A DNA stretch of 45,729 nucleotides, from contig JAAYHB010000022.1 in NCBI GenBank assembly GCA_012727435.1, positions 1 to 45,729 of the forward strand, written 5' to 3'. Below, piece after piece: positions 18,112-29,002 of the stretch. The notes under the pieces were generated by a model. It did no database searches, had not been told where the DNA came from, and saw only the letters and a program-made list of their open reading frames with translations. Made by a program: the position numbers and the translations under genes. How positions within the stretch are numbered: position 1 is the stretch's first letter; every line of letters begins with the position of its first letter. The DNA comes from Clostridiales bacterium. GTDB lineage: Bacteria; Bacillota; Clostridia; Oscillospirales; CAG-272.

Positions 18112-18611
18112 TGTCTGCCCGCAGGGTACTGCTGTTTGCATTGGTACTGTCGTTTTTCATGTTTCCCGGCTGCGGTGAGAAAGAGGAGCCGCGGGAGGAG
18201 GCGGATAAATACTGCTTTGTGTATAACGGGATTGAAATTGTGCCCGGCGAGGATATCGCGCCGGTGATTGCCGCGCTCGGCGAGCCTACAAGCTATTATG
18301 AGGCCGCAAGCTGTGCTTTTGAAGGGCTTGACAAAATCTACACATACGGCGGAGTGCAGATAAACACCTACCCGGACGGCGAGGTTGACCGGGTGCTGTC
18401 TGTGGTCCTGCTCGATGACGCCTGCCTTACCCCCGAGGGGGTCGGTATCGGCTCGGATGTCGAAGCCGTGATTGCAGCATACGGAAATGAGTACACCAGC
18501 ACCGAAAATTCGATGACCTACATGCGCGGGGATACCGAGCTTAAGTTCATTCTGCGCGACGGCTGCGTCAGCTCGATTCAGTATTACGATATCAGTTCAG
18601 GTACGGATTGA
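18111..18611 (+). CDS. Small lipoprotein of unknown function
   Basis: The product is 166 residues. The ATG at 18111 shares its A with the TAA stop of the preceding gene (TAATG), so translation is coupled. A signal with lipobox FPG before Cys21 predicts a lipid-anchored extracytoplasmic protein. The mature part begins with charged KEEPREEAD and contains two similar halves (VIAALGEPTSYYEA and VEAVIAAYGNEYTS), perhaps a duplicated small fold. I do not recognise the family. The overlap with the SGNH-like membrane protein implies that the two act together on the outer face of the membrane. Confidence 0.75.
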   Translation: MSARRVLLFALVLSFFMFPGCGEKEEPREEADKYCFVYNGIEIVPGEDIAPVIAALGEPTSYYEAASCAFEGLDKIYTYGGVQINTYPDGEVDRVLSVVLLDDACLTPEGVGIGSDVEAVIAAYGNEYTSTENSMTYMRGDTELKFILRDGCVSSIQYYDISSGTD

Positions 18612-18751
18612 CTTGACCCAGACCTGGTTTCGTTGCTTTTTGGGCGTGTCACGGGTATCCGACTTTCCGGTAGTGTCTTCCCCGACGGTGGGGCTTTTGT
18701 GAAATATTAGCACTTATTTATAAAAAAATTTAATAAAATGTAAAAACCCCC

Positions 18752-18780
18752 TTGACAAACAGTCCGGTTAGTGGTAAATT
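18752..18780 (+). promoter_or_regulatory. Heat-shock operon promoter
   Basis: TTGACA (18752-18757), 17 nt, TAAATT (18775-18780), with transcription starting near 18787, directly in front of the CIRCE operator. The leader to hrcA is about 95 nt. Confidence 0.8.
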
Positions 18781-18791
18781 TATAGCAGCGG

Positions 18792-18818
18792 TTAGCACTT
18801 GGTGTAAACGAGTGCTAA
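18792..18818 (+). promoter_or_regulatory. CIRCE operator bound by HrcA
   Basis: TTAGCACTT, 9 nt, GAGTGCTAA: the CIRCE inverted repeat, with one deviation from the consensus (T instead of C at the ninth base of the left arm). Placed just after the -10, it lets HrcA repress its own operon. A solo left half-site with the same TTAGCACTT lies upstream at 18707-18715. Confidence 0.95.
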
Positions 18819-18881
18819 AAACCGATTAAAAAAGACCATTACCCCGGCTGTTTATTTATTTTGTAAAGGAGAAGCGCGTCG

Positions 18882-20060
18882 ATGAAGTCGAAATCCGGCG
18901 AATTGAGCGAAAGAAAAAAGCAAATATTAAAAGCGATTATTGACGCGCATATTGAAGGCGGTGAGCCGGTAGGCTCGAAGTATATCCTTGAAACCACAAA
19001 GCTCTGCTGTTCGTCTGCAACAATCCGCAATGAGATGGCCGAGCTTGAGGAGATGGGGTATCTTGAAAAACCGCATGCTTCGGCAGGGCGTGTACCGAGT
19101 AAGCTCGGTTATCGGTTTTATATTGATTCCCTGATTGACAGGTATACGATAACCACGAGGGAAATTATACAGATAAACAACCTGCTGAAAGCCAAAATGG
19201 GTGAAATCGACCAGATACTCACAGCCGCCTCCAAGCTGGCGTCGGCGCTTACCGATTATACTGGTATAGCAATCAGGCCGAAGGCCACCTCGGTAAGCTT
19301 CGACCGCTTCGAGGCGGTGCTCATTGACCGTTACAATTTTCTTCTCATCATGTTAAAGGGTACGACGCTGGTCAAAACCAAAACAGTGAGGACCGAAATC
19401 CCGGTCGACGCCGACACGGTCAACAAGCTGGACGACGTGCTCAATGCCAACATCAGAGGCCTCACGGCAAGCGAAATCACGCTGCCTATTATAATGAGGC
19501 TTGAGAACGAAATGGGATACCGCTCGGACCTTGTTCCTATTGCCATCAAAGCAATATACGAGGTAATGAGTGAAATTGACAAGGGTGAGCTGAAGCTGAG
19601 CGGGCTCAGCAAGCTGCTTCGCTATCCTGAGTTTTCCGACTCGGAACAGCTCGGGGAGCTGATCGGAGCGCTTGAGAGCAAGGATGTGATTCTTGATCTG
19701 GTTACAGAAAACGAAAATAACGGTAACGATTCGGTCAAGGTGGTCCTCGGGTCGGAGAGCTCGGTCAAAATCATGGACCAGTCGGCCATTGTATACAAGC
19801 AGATAAAGAAAAAGGGCAAAACCATCGGGGCAATTGGAATTATCGGGCCGCTTCGCATGGATTATGCCAAGGTGCTTGCCACGATAGACAGCCTGGGCGG
19901 GAATATCGCGAATCTGCTTGACGTCGACGACGAAAACGGCGGAACTGGTGACAGCGGCAGCCCGAGAGAGAGCCCTGACACCGGCAGCAGCGGGACCGAC
20001 ATAGACAAGGGCGGCGGCGATACCGGCCTGGAGGATAACAACAATACTACAGGAGAATAG
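18882..20060 (+). CDS. hrcA: Heat-inducible transcription repressor HrcA
   Basis: The product is 392 residues. The N-terminal winged helix (about 1-80) has the HrcA hallmarks GEPVGSKYI, SSATIRNEMAELEEMGYL and HASAGRVPS. A GAF-like sensor region and IGIIGPLRMDYAKV near the end complete the family signature. HrcA binds CIRCE and represses the operon until GroEL or heat stress changes its activity. The body ends near residue 346; a 45-residue acidic, Gly/Ser/Asp/Asn-rich tail follows (GGTGDSGSPRESPDTG and on), which normal HrcA proteins of about 340-350 residues lack. AAAGGAG precedes ATG 18882. Its stop is 1 nt from grpE. Confidence 0.96.
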   Translation: MKSKSGELSERKKQILKAIIDAHIEGGEPVGSKYILETTKLCCSSATIRNEMAELEEMGYLEKPHASAGRVPSKLGYRFYIDSLIDRYTITTREIIQINNLLKAKMGEIDQILTAASKLASALTDYTGIAIRPKATSVSFDRFEAVLIDRYNFLLIMLKGTTLVKTKTVRTEIPVDADTVNKLDDVLNANIRGLTASEITLPIIMRLENEMGYRSDLVPIAIKAIYEVMSEIDKGELKLSGLSKLLRYPEFSDSEQLGELIGALESKDVILDLVTENENNGNDSVKVVLGSESSVKIMDQSAIVYKQIKKKGKTIGAIGIIGPLRMDYAKVLATIDSLGGNIANLLDVDDENGGTGDSGSPRESPDTGSSGTDIDKGGGDTGLEDNNNTTGE

Positions 20061-20061
20061 G

Positions 20062-20745
20062 ATGATGAACGAAGAGAAAAATACCGAACTCAGTCAAATG
20101 TCCCCGGAGCAGAATACCGGCGGGGAGGGCGGGACTCTACCGAAGGATAACCCCAAGAAAAATGTGCAGGCAGAGTCCTCCTGTCAGGCTGAGGTACCGG
20201 CAGATGAAAAGGCGCCGGAAGCTACAGGGGAGGATGAGCCCGATGATAAGCAGATGCGCGAGGCGCAAAATAAGATAAAACAGCTTCAGTCAGAGCTCGA
20301 GGGGCTGAAAAAGCGCCTTGAGGCGACAGAGGCAGCCATGGCGGCGATAAACGATAAGTACTTGCGTATGCTTGCCGAGTATGAGAACTACCGGAAGCGC
20401 TCGGCAAAAGAAAAAGAGAGCTGCTATAACGATGCGTTTTGTGACGCGGTGTCGGTTATCCTGCCGGTGCTCGACAACCTTGAGCGTGCCCGGGGATACA
20501 CCGACGCAGAAGCGGTAACAAAAGGAATCGAGCTGATTTTAAAAGACATAAAAGCGACCTTTGAGAAACTCGGAATCTCTGAAATAGAGGCCGAGGGTAA
20601 AAAATTCGACCCGAACCTGCACAATGCAGTCCTGCATATCGAGGACGAAAAATACGGCGAGGGTGAAATCGTCGAAGTCCTTCAGAAAGGATACATTATG
20701 GGCGAACGGGTCATTCGGCACGCAATGGTCAAGGTGGCAAACTGA
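20062..20745 (+). CDS. grpE: Nucleotide exchange factor GrpE
   Basis: The product is 227 residues. An acidic, low-complexity N-terminal 60 residues is followed by a long coiled coil (IKQLQSELEGLKKRLEATE) and the beta-wing head with YLRMLAEYENYRKRSAKEKE, LPVLDNLERA and the C-terminal GYIMGERVIRHAMVKV, all GrpE signatures. It releases ADP from DnaK. A ribosome binding site AGGAGAATAGG lies within the end of hrcA. It is the second gene of the hrcA operon. Confidence 0.96.
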   Translation: MMNEEKNTELSQMSPEQNTGGEGGTLPKDNPKKNVQAESSCQAEVPADEKAPEATGEDEPDDKQMREAQNKIKQLQSELEGLKKRLEATEAAMAAINDKYLRMLAEYENYRKRSAKEKESCYNDAFCDAVSVILPVLDNLERARGYTDAEAVTKGIELILKDIKATFEKLGISEIEAEGKKFDPNLHNAVLHIEDEKYGEGEIVEVLQKGYIMGERVIRHAMVKVAN

Positions 20746-20782
20746 CGGTTATGGGACATAATTTTTGTTCATTCTTATATAA

Positions 20783-22630
<1,848 letters not shown>

Positions 22631-22652
22631 ATCCGGGATGACGTCAGATGCA

Positions 22653-22683
22653 GCGGGAAAGCGCGCGGCGCGCACTTTCCCGC
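22653..22683 (+). other. GC-rich hairpin between dnaK and dnaJ
   Basis: GCGGGAAAG (22653-22661) pairs perfectly with CTTTCCCGC (22675-22683), with a CG-repeat loop. No T run follows. It could be an RNA-processing or stability element that raises dnaK over dnaJ, or a leaky terminator. Confidence 0.7.
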
Positions 22684-22743
22684 GCGGCGTATTTAACCGA
22701 TTGGAAGCGGTTAAGTACAGTTCTTGTGAGAGAAGGCTGACAA

Positions 22744-23892
22744 ATGGCAGATAAAAGAGATTACTACGAGATACTCGGCGTCCCGAAGGGGGCTGACGCA
22801 GATACCATAAAAAAGGCATACCGAAAGCTTGCGAAGAAATACCACCCCGACATCAACCCCGGAGACAAGGAAGCCGAGGAAAAATTTAAAGAGATTAATG
22901 AGGCCTACGAGGTACTTTCAGACCCCGAGAAAAGGGCCAAATACGACCAGTTCGGGCACGCAGCCTTCGACCCGACGGCGGGCGGTGGCGGCGGTTTTTC
23001 GGGCTTCTCCGGCTTTCCGGACTTTGATCTCGGCGACATCGGGGATTTGTTCGGCAGCTTTTTCAGCGGTTTCGGTGGCAGCACGCAGACCCGTCGCGGC
23101 GGTCCCATACGGGGTGACGACATCGCGGTCAAGGTTACGCTCAGTTTTGAGGAAGCTGTTTTTGGTGTAAGGAAGGATGTCTCATACAACAGAATCGAGC
23201 GCTGCTCCGACTGTTCCGGCACCGGCGCGGCCAAGGGTTCCCGGCCTGAAACCTGCCCTGTCTGCCACGGAACCGGACAACGTCACACCACCCAGCGGCT
23301 GATGGGTATTTCCTTTCAGTCGACCACAACCTGCGAGCAGTGCCGTGGCAGCGGCAAGATAATACGGAACCCCTGCTCAAACTGCCGCGGGACCGGATAT
23401 GTCAGGCTGACAAAGGTTATCAGCGTATCAATCCCGGCGGGTATAGACGACGGGAACAGGATTATACAAAGAGGACTCGGTAACGAAGGCCGCAACGGCG
23501 GGCCGGCCGGCGACCTGATAATTATGGTCAGCGTGAAAAAGCACAGCATATTCGCCCGGGACGGTAACGACATACGCTGCGAGGTGCCGATTACCGTGAC
23601 CGAGGCGATACTCGGCGCCGAGATTCAGGTGCCGACTCTTGAGGGAAGCGTGAACTTTACGATTCCCGAAGGTACCCAACCGGGAACCAGTTTTACAATC
23701 AAATCAAAGGGTATCCCGTATGTCAACTCGCCCGGACGGCGCGGAGATTTGATATTTACCGTAAATGTCGAAATACCGCACGGCCTGACTAACAAACAAA
23801 AGGAACACATACGCTCGTTTGCCGAGAGCTGCGGTGACCACAATTACGCCAAACGTTCAAACTTTTTTAAGAAGATGTTTGACAAGAAATAA
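22744..23892 (+). CDS. dnaJ: Co-chaperone DnaJ
   Basis: The product is 382 residues. The J domain (1-70) has the HPD motif at 34-36. A Gly/Phe-rich linker follows ([15 protein letters not shown]). The zinc domain has all four CxxCxGxG repeats: [24 protein letters not shown] and CSNCRGTG. The C-terminal substrate-binding domains close the protein, so it is a full type I DnaJ. It stimulates DnaK ATPase and hands over clients. The start at 22744 has a modest GAAGG site 8 nt upstream. Confidence 0.97.
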   Translation: MADKRDYYEILGVPKGADADTIKKAYRKLAKKYHPDINPGDKEAEEKFKEINEAYEVLSDPEKRAKYDQFGHAAFDPTAGGGGGFSGFSGFPDFDLGDIGDLFGSFFSGFGGSTQTRRGGPIRGDDIAVKVTLSFEEAVFGVRKDVSYNRIERCSDCSGTGAAKGSRPETCPVCHGTGQRHTTQRLMGISFQSTTTCEQCRGSGKIIRNPCSNCRGTGYVRLTKVISVSIPAGIDDGNRIIQRGLGNEGRNGGPAGDLIIMVSVKKHSIFARDGNDIRCEVPITVTEAILGAEIQVPTLEGSVNFTIPEGTQPGTSFTIKSKGIPYVNSPGRRGDLIFTVNVEIPHGLTNKQKEHIRSFAESCGDHNYAKRSNFFKKMFDKK

Positions 23893-23923
23893 AAATTTAC
23901 GTAGCTGAAAAAGAAGGAATTCA

Positions 23924-24865
23924 ATGGACAGGAAATCGTCGGGAGTCTGGACTAGAATCAGGGTCGTCACAAGCACCGGGCAGCTTGAGAAGCTCACAGC
24001 CATCATGTGCATGACAAGCGACAATCTCATGATCGAAGACCCGAATGACATAGATCTTAGCACCTACTGCGGCGAGCTTGTCGACGAGAGGATACTCAAA
24101 GCCGACAAGACCCGTGCCGCGGTATCGGTGTTTATTCCGCCCGACTGCGACCCCGACCGGGAGCTTGAACTTATACGCAAACGCATGTATGAAGCCGGAG
24201 TTCAAGGAGAAGTTGAGCTTTCCGAGGTCAGGGAAGAGGACTGGGCCGACTCCTGGAAGGCATACTACAAGCCGCTTAAAATCGGGAGAGTTGTCATCGT
24301 GCCCCGGTGGGAGAAGTATTCACCGGCGAAAGGTGAAATCATTGTCACCATGGACCCCGGCATGGCCTTCGGAACCGGAACACACGAGACAACACGCCTT
24401 TTGGTCGGGTTGCTTCAGAAATACACAAAGCCGGATTGCCGGGTGCTTGATGTCGGCTGCGGGAGCGGGATTCTTGCCATCTGCGCCGCGCTGCTCGGCG
24501 CCGGCCTCTGCCGCGCTTATGATATCGACCCGCTGGCGGTTAGGGTGGCAAGAGAAAATACAGAGATAAATTGTGTTGCCGACCGTGTCGGCTGCCATGT
24601 TTCGGACCTGCTCTCGGATGTCAGCCTTGAGGGCGGCGGCTATGATATTATCTGCGCCAATATCGTAGCCGATGTTATTATCTGCTTGGCTTCCGACGTT
24701 GAAAGATTTATGAATGAGGGCGGAGTTCTGCTCGCCTCGGGAATTATATCCGAGCGGGCCGACGAGGTGGCGGCAAAATGTTCGGAACACCGGCTCTGCG
24801 AGCTCGAGCGCCTTGAGGACAACGGCTGGTGCGCGATGGTGTTCGGTGTGCGGAGGGAAAGCTAA
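23924..24865 (+). CDS. prmA: Ribosomal protein L11 methyltransferase
   Basis: The product is 313 residues. DWADSWKAYYKPLKIGR and DPGMAFGTGTHETT (about 144-157) are PrmA signatures. The SAM-binding motif VLDVGCGSGIL is near 174, and IICANIVADVI matches the NxxA-type motif of the family. It trimethylates amino groups of L11 using S-adenosylmethionine. The position directly after dnaJ and before rsmE is common in Firmicutes. GAAGGA precedes ATG 23924; the stop is 1 nt from the rsmE start. Confidence 0.94.
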   Translation: MDRKSSGVWTRIRVVTSTGQLEKLTAIMCMTSDNLMIEDPNDIDLSTYCGELVDERILKADKTRAAVSVFIPPDCDPDRELELIRKRMYEAGVQGEVELSEVREEDWADSWKAYYKPLKIGRVVIVPRWEKYSPAKGEIIVTMDPGMAFGTGTHETTRLLVGLLQKYTKPDCRVLDVGCGSGILAICAALLGAGLCRAYDIDPLAVRVARENTEINCVADRVGCHVSDLLSDVSLEGGGYDIICANIVADVIICLASDVERFMNEGGVLLASGIISERADEVAAKCSEHRLCELERLEDNGWCAMVFGVRRES

Positions 24866-24866
24866 A

Positions 24867-25637
24867 ATGCCGCGCTTCTTTGTCTCCGCCGACAAAATTT
24901 CCGGCGACACCATTACTATAACCGGCAGCGACGCGCATCACATATCGCGGGTTTTGCGCATGAGTGCCGGGGAGCAAATAACGATTTGTGATATGCAGGC
25001 AAACGAATATGACTGCATAATCGAGAAGGCTGACGATATGGTTATCGCTCGGATAGTCTCCTCCCGAAAGAGCGCGAGCGAGCCGCCCTACCGCACACGA
25101 CTTTATCAGGCGCTGCCCAAGGGGGACAAGCTTGATTTTATCATTCAAAAAGCAGTAGAGTGCGGGGTGTACGAAATAACGCCTTTTGAGAGCGAGCGCT
25201 GTGTTGTCCGCTCAAAGCCCGAGAACGAGGGCCGGAAAACCGAACGCCGCTGCCGCATCGCCTATGAGGCCGCAAAGCAGTGCGGGCGGGGGATTATCCC
25301 CGAGGTTCGGCGCACGCTGGACTTTGATACCATGCTGCACGAAGCAAAAAGGTGCGATTTGGTGTTGTTTTGTTATGAAGGCGACGGCACGCTGTCGCTC
25401 GGCTCGATTCTTGCAGAGAGAAAAATCAATCATAACACCGGACTTGACATTGCGATAATTATCGGGCCGGAAGGGGGATTTACGCTTGCCGAAGCCGGAG
25501 CAGCCGAGGCCGCCGGGGCAATTCTGACCGGACTCGGGAAGCGGATTCTGCGCACCGAGACCGCGGCGGCATTTGTGCTTGCCTGCCTGTCGTATGAGTA
25601 TGAGCTCAGGGCATTTTCCGCATCCTCTTGTCAATAG
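24867..25637 (+). CDS. rsmE: 16S rRNA (uracil-1498-N3)-methyltransferase
   Basis: The product is 256 residues. An N-terminal PUA-like domain includes SDAHHISRVLRMSAGE. The SPOUT domain carries IIGPEGGFTLAEAG near 196 and the knot-forming LGKRILRTETAA near 223. It methylates N3 of U1498 in 16S rRNA. The true start is ATG 24867, 1 nt after the prmA stop, with GGAGGG 8-9 nt upstream; the open frame extends further back inside prmA but is not coding. It is the last gene of the heat-shock transcript. Confidence 0.94.
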   Translation: MPRFFVSADKISGDTITITGSDAHHISRVLRMSAGEQITICDMQANEYDCIIEKADDMVIARIVSSRKSASEPPYRTRLYQALPKGDKLDFIIQKAVECGVYEITPFESERCVVRSKPENEGRKTERRCRIAYEAAKQCGRGIIPEVRRTLDFDTMLHEAKRCDLVLFCYEGDGTLSLGSILAERKINHNTGLDIAIIIGPEGGFTLAEAGAAEAAGAILTGLGKRILRTETAAAFVLACLSYEYELRAFSASSCQ

Positions 25638-25700
25638 TGGATTTTAATAATATACGACATATAAATTTGTGAGTTTTTATAATAAATTTAAAATTGCCTA

Positions 25701-25729
25701 TTGAAAAACCACAAATTATAGTGTAGAAT
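25701..25729 (+). promoter_or_regulatory. Promoter of the CdaR-like regulator
   Basis: TTGAAA (25701-25706), 17 nt, TAGAAT (25724-25729), in an AT-rich stretch after rsmE. The leader is about 50 nt. Confidence 0.65.
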
Positions 25730-25784
25730 ATAGTTTAGTATATACAAAAACCTAATACAGAAAACGACGAGGGGAATGGCGGCT

Positions 25785-26870
25785 ATGTCAAACAGATTGT
25801 TTCAGGGCGTAATACATCAGATGAAGGACGCGATAGACCGTATTATCGGCGTCATTGACGAAAACGGAGTGGTTATCGCCTGTTCTGAGCTTGTCAAGAT
25901 AGGAGAAATCCGGCAGGGAATACGCGACGAGGTGGCTTACGCCTCGGACATGGTGGCTCATGACGGCTATACCTACCGCCCTATCATCACAGGAAACAAG
26001 GCCGACTACATTGTGTTTGTCGAGGGCGAGGACAAGATGGCAGAGAAGGTTTCAAAGTTGCTCGCCATTTCGCTCGGAAACATAAAGAACCTGTACGACG
26101 AGAAATACGACAAGGGTTCTTTCATAAAGAATATAATACTTGACAACATACTGCCCAGCGACATATATATCAAGAGCAAAGAGCTGCACTTTAACACCGA
26201 GGAAACCCGCATTGTATTCCTTATCAAGTTCCACGGCAAGACCGATATTCTGCCCTTTGAAATGGTGCAGAACATGTTCCCCGACAAGTCCAAGGATTAT
26301 GTCATCAGCGTTGGCGAGCATGACATCGTGCTGGTGAAGGAGGTCAAGCCGGGAATCGACTCAAAGGAAATCGAAAAGATTGCCACAAATATCGCCGATA
26401 CCTTGAGCAGCGAATTCTACACTCGCGTGTCAATCGGCATCTCGACGGTTGTCGATAATATCAAGGACTTAGCCCGCGCCTACAAGGAGGCACAGGTAGC
26501 CCTTGAGGTCGGGAAGGTGTTTGAGACCGAGAAGAACATTATAAGCTATGAAAACCTCGGTATCGGCCGGCTTATATATCAGCTTCCGACAACGCTCTGC
26601 GAGATGTTCCTTCAGGAGGTGTTTAAGAAGGGCTCGCTTAAAGCGCTCGACCGAGAGATCCTGATGACCATTCAGTGCTTCTTTGAAAACAACCTCAATG
26701 TCTCGGAGACCTCGCGCAAACTCTTTGTGCACCGGAACACGCTGGTTTACCGGCTTGAGAAGATCCGCAAGCTGACCGGGCTTGATCTGCGCGAGTTCGA
26801 GCATGCAATCACCTTCAAGGTAGCTCTCATGGTAAAGAAATATCTAAACTCCAAACCGGCTAAGTTCTAA
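25785..26870 (+). CDS. CdaR/PucR-type transcriptional regulator
   Basis: The product is 361 residues. The N-terminal part (DRIIGVIDENGVVIACSE) resembles a sugar-diacid/PAS-like sensor. The middle resembles the GGDEF-like domain of CdaR regulators (SIGISTVVDNIKDLARAYKE). The C-terminus is a PucR-type helix-turn-helix at about 300-355 (NLNVSETSRKLFVHRNTLVY, then RLEKIRKLTGLDL). ATG 25785 is preferred over ATG 25776 because GAGGGG ends 10 nt before the former and only 1 nt before the latter. It stands alone, so its targets cannot be inferred. CdaR relatives sense small organic acids or global metabolic state; the effector here is unknown. Confidence 0.8.
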   Translation: MSNRLFQGVIHQMKDAIDRIIGVIDENGVVIACSELVKIGEIRQGIRDEVAYASDMVAHDGYTYRPIITGNKADYIVFVEGEDKMAEKVSKLLAISLGNIKNLYDEKYDKGSFIKNIILDNILPSDIYIKSKELHFNTEETRIVFLIKFHGKTDILPFEMVQNMFPDKSKDYVISVGEHDIVLVKEVKPGIDSKEIEKIATNIADTLSSEFYTRVSIGISTVVDNIKDLARAYKEAQVALEVGKVFETEKNIISYENLGIGRLIYQLPTTLCEMFLQEVFKKGSLKALDREILMTIQCFFENNLNVSETSRKLFVHRNTLVYRLEKIRKLTGLDLREFEHAITFKVALMVKKYLNSKPAKF

Positions 26871-26891
26871 TGCTATCATCAATGACACTTC

Positions 26892-26936
26892 AAGCGGAAT
26901 GAACTCAAAGCCCATGAGTTCATTTCGCTTATTATA
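26892..26936 (+). terminator. Terminator after the CdaR-like gene
   Basis: AAGCGGAATGAACTCA (26892-26907) pairs with TGAGTTCATTTCGCTT (26915-26930) over 16 positions, one of them G-T, with a 7-nt loop. ATTAT follows. The stem is very stable; the T tract is poor. Confidence 0.65.
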
Positions 26937-27065
26937 ACGAATTTGCAATTTCATTGTTGCGGACACCAAAAGGCAATATTGGCCGTATTCAAACGTTGTA
27001 TACAGTGCATATATATAAATAAACAAAATCTGTTTTTGCCGCTTTTTGCGGCTGTGGTGAGTGAA

Positions 27066-28379
27066 ATGTCAAAGAAAATATCCCTGTCAGTGTTTATTTT
27101 TGTTCTGCTGGCCGCAATTCTTGTCAGCTTTATGAGCGCCTTTTATGTCGCCTATGGCATGTACAGAAAGGAGCTTACAGACGCATATCTTGAGAACAAC
27201 TCATCCGATGACCAAAAGAAGGAGAGCAAATTTCCCGAGCTTGAGGTCATCGATTCGATTTTCAAGACATATTCTTATTTCGACCTTGACGATAGGGCGT
27301 TAATTGAGGCGGTCCTCCGTGCCTACGCGAATGCTACCGGCGACAGGTATGCCGAATACTACAATGCAGAGCAGTATGAGATGATAATGTCCGAGAGCGC
27401 CGGTGAAATGCAGGGAATCGGTATAAATATTGAGGAAAATACCGAGCATAACGCCATTGAGGTGCTCAACGTGATGCCCGACTCCCCTGCGCTTGAAGCC
27501 GGGTTGATGCCGGGCGACCTGATTGTTTATGTCGGTATCGGTGAGGAGCGCGAGAGTATTGCCGAGCTCGGTTATTATCCTGCTGTAAAAAAGCTTCAGG
27601 GTCTTGCCGGCACCTATGCCGAGTTTACGGTCAGGCGGGGGGACGAGGAAATTGAGTTCAGAATCCTGCGCGGGTATGTCACAACCCAGTCGGTCTTGTT
27701 CCGTAAGAGCGACCTCGACCCGTCGGTCGGGGTGGTCAAAATCCTGAATTTCGACCTTACCACTCCGACCCAGTTTTCAAATGCCGTCGACACCCTGCTT
27801 GCGGAGGGGATTGAAAAGTTCGTTTTTGACCTGAGATACAACCCCGGCGGGGATTTGCTGTCAATTGAGGCGGTGCTGAGTTATTTCCTGAATGAAGGCG
27901 ACGTCATGATAAGCACCATAGACAAGGCAGGGAACATGGATACCGATGTGGTCAAGGCGGTATCCTACACCGGTAAATATCAGGGCTGCAGCGTCCACAC
28001 CGGCGACATAGGGAAATACAGAAGACTTAATTGTGTGGTGATTGTCAACAACAGCACCGCAAGTGCCGCCGAGCTTTTTACCGCCAACTTCCGCGACTAC
28101 AAGCTCGCGCCGATAGTCGGAGTGACGACCTTCGGCAAAGGCTCGATGCAGTCCTTATTCCCGCTTGATTATTTCGGATACGAAGGCGGCATCAAGCTGA
28201 CGACAAAAATGTATTTTCCGCCCTCCGGCGAGAGCTATGAGGGCATCGGAATTACTCCCGATATAATCGTCGAGCTAAGCGAGGAGGCTAAGAACACCAG
28301 CATATATAAGCTTGCCGACAAGGACGATGCCCAGATGCAGGCGGCAATCAAAATATTTCAGGAACTGGAGAAATCTTAA
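27066..28379 (+). CDS. S41 carboxy-terminal processing protease (CtpA type)
   Basis: The product is 437 residues. An N-terminal membrane anchor (about 5-30) puts the enzyme outside the cytoplasm. A PDZ domain lies at about 112-200 (GIGINIEENTEHNAIEVLNV, then DSPALEAGLMPGDLIV). The S41 core has DLRYNPGGDL, NNSTASAAELFTA with the catalytic Ser333, and GKGSMQ with Lys358 of the Ser-Lys dyad. Such proteases trim C-termini of exported proteins and act in cell-wall or sporulation signalling. ATG 27066 starts the anchor; the frame extends 41 codons upstream through AT-rich DNA without a start signal. It is followed by greA after 87 nt. Confidence 0.9.
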   Translation: MSKKISLSVFIFVLLAAILVSFMSAFYVAYGMYRKELTDAYLENNSSDDQKKESKFPELEVIDSIFKTYSYFDLDDRALIEAVLRAYANATGDRYAEYYNAEQYEMIMSESAGEMQGIGINIEENTEHNAIEVLNVMPDSPALEAGLMPGDLIVYVGIGEERESIAELGYYPAVKKLQGLAGTYAEFTVRRGDEEIEFRILRGYVTTQSVLFRKSDLDPSVGVVKILNFDLTTPTQFSNAVDTLLAEGIEKFVFDLRYNPGGDLLSIEAVLSYFLNEGDVMISTIDKAGNMDTDVVKAVSYTGKYQGCSVHTGDIGKYRRLNCVVIVNNSTASAAELFTANFRDYKLAPIVGVTTFGKGSMQSLFPLDYFGYEGGIKLTTKMYFPPSGESYEGIGITPDIIVELSEEAKNTSIYKLADKDDAQMQAAIKIFQELEKS

Positions 28380-28466
28380 AAACCTGAAGTCAGGTCATAA
28401 TTCATAAAGCTTTTACTTGTGACAAAACTAATTTTTTATAAACTAAACTTACCAAGGAGACCTGTT

Positions 28467-28967
28467 ATGCCAGCAAAATCAAAGCAGATGCTCTACACCC
28501 ATCAGGGTTACAACGAGCTTGTCGAAGAGCTCAATTATCTGAAGAACACGAGACGCGAGGAGATCAAGGAAAGTATCGCCACCGCCCGGAACTTCGGCGA
28601 CCTTTCGGAAAACGCCGAGTATGACGAGGCCAGAAACGAGCAGGCTAAAGTTGAGGCGAGGATCAAAGAGCTTGAGGAGATGATCGCCAATGCGGTTATT
28701 GTCGACGAAACAAAAATTGACACGTCGATTATCAGCGTCGGCTCGGTGGTCAGGGTGCTCGACTATGAATTCAACGAGGAAATAGAATACCAGATTGTCG
28801 GCTCGAACGAAGCAAACCCGTTGCTCGGCAAGATATCCGACCAGTCGCCTATCGGCAAAGGGCTTGTCGGCAAACGGAGCGGGGATGAGGTAACGGTCGA
28901 AACCCCCGGCGGGATTGTCCATCTGAAGGTTCTTGAGGTGTCAAGGGCGCATCACCATCATGCCTGA
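28467..28967 (+). CDS. greA: Transcription elongation factor GreA
   Basis: The product is 166 residues. The N-terminal coiled coil carries the acidic tip GDLSENAEYDEARNEQ, which inserts into the RNA polymerase secondary channel to trigger cleavage of backtracked RNA. The C-terminal FKBP-like domain contains GSNEANPLLGKISDQSPIGK and GDEVTVETPGG. ATG 28467 is set by AAGGAG 8 nt upstream. The natural C-terminus ends in AHHHHA, four consecutive His residues not typical of GreA. Confidence 0.95.
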   Translation: MPAKSKQMLYTHQGYNELVEELNYLKNTRREEIKESIATARNFGDLSENAEYDEARNEQAKVEARIKELEEMIANAVIVDETKIDTSIISVGSVVRVLDYEFNEEIEYQIVGSNEANPLLGKISDQSPIGKGLVGKRSGDEVTVETPGGIVHLKVLEVSRAHHHHA

Positions 28968-29002
28968 ATATCGATACGCCCGCACCGAAGGTGGTGCAAA
29001 AA

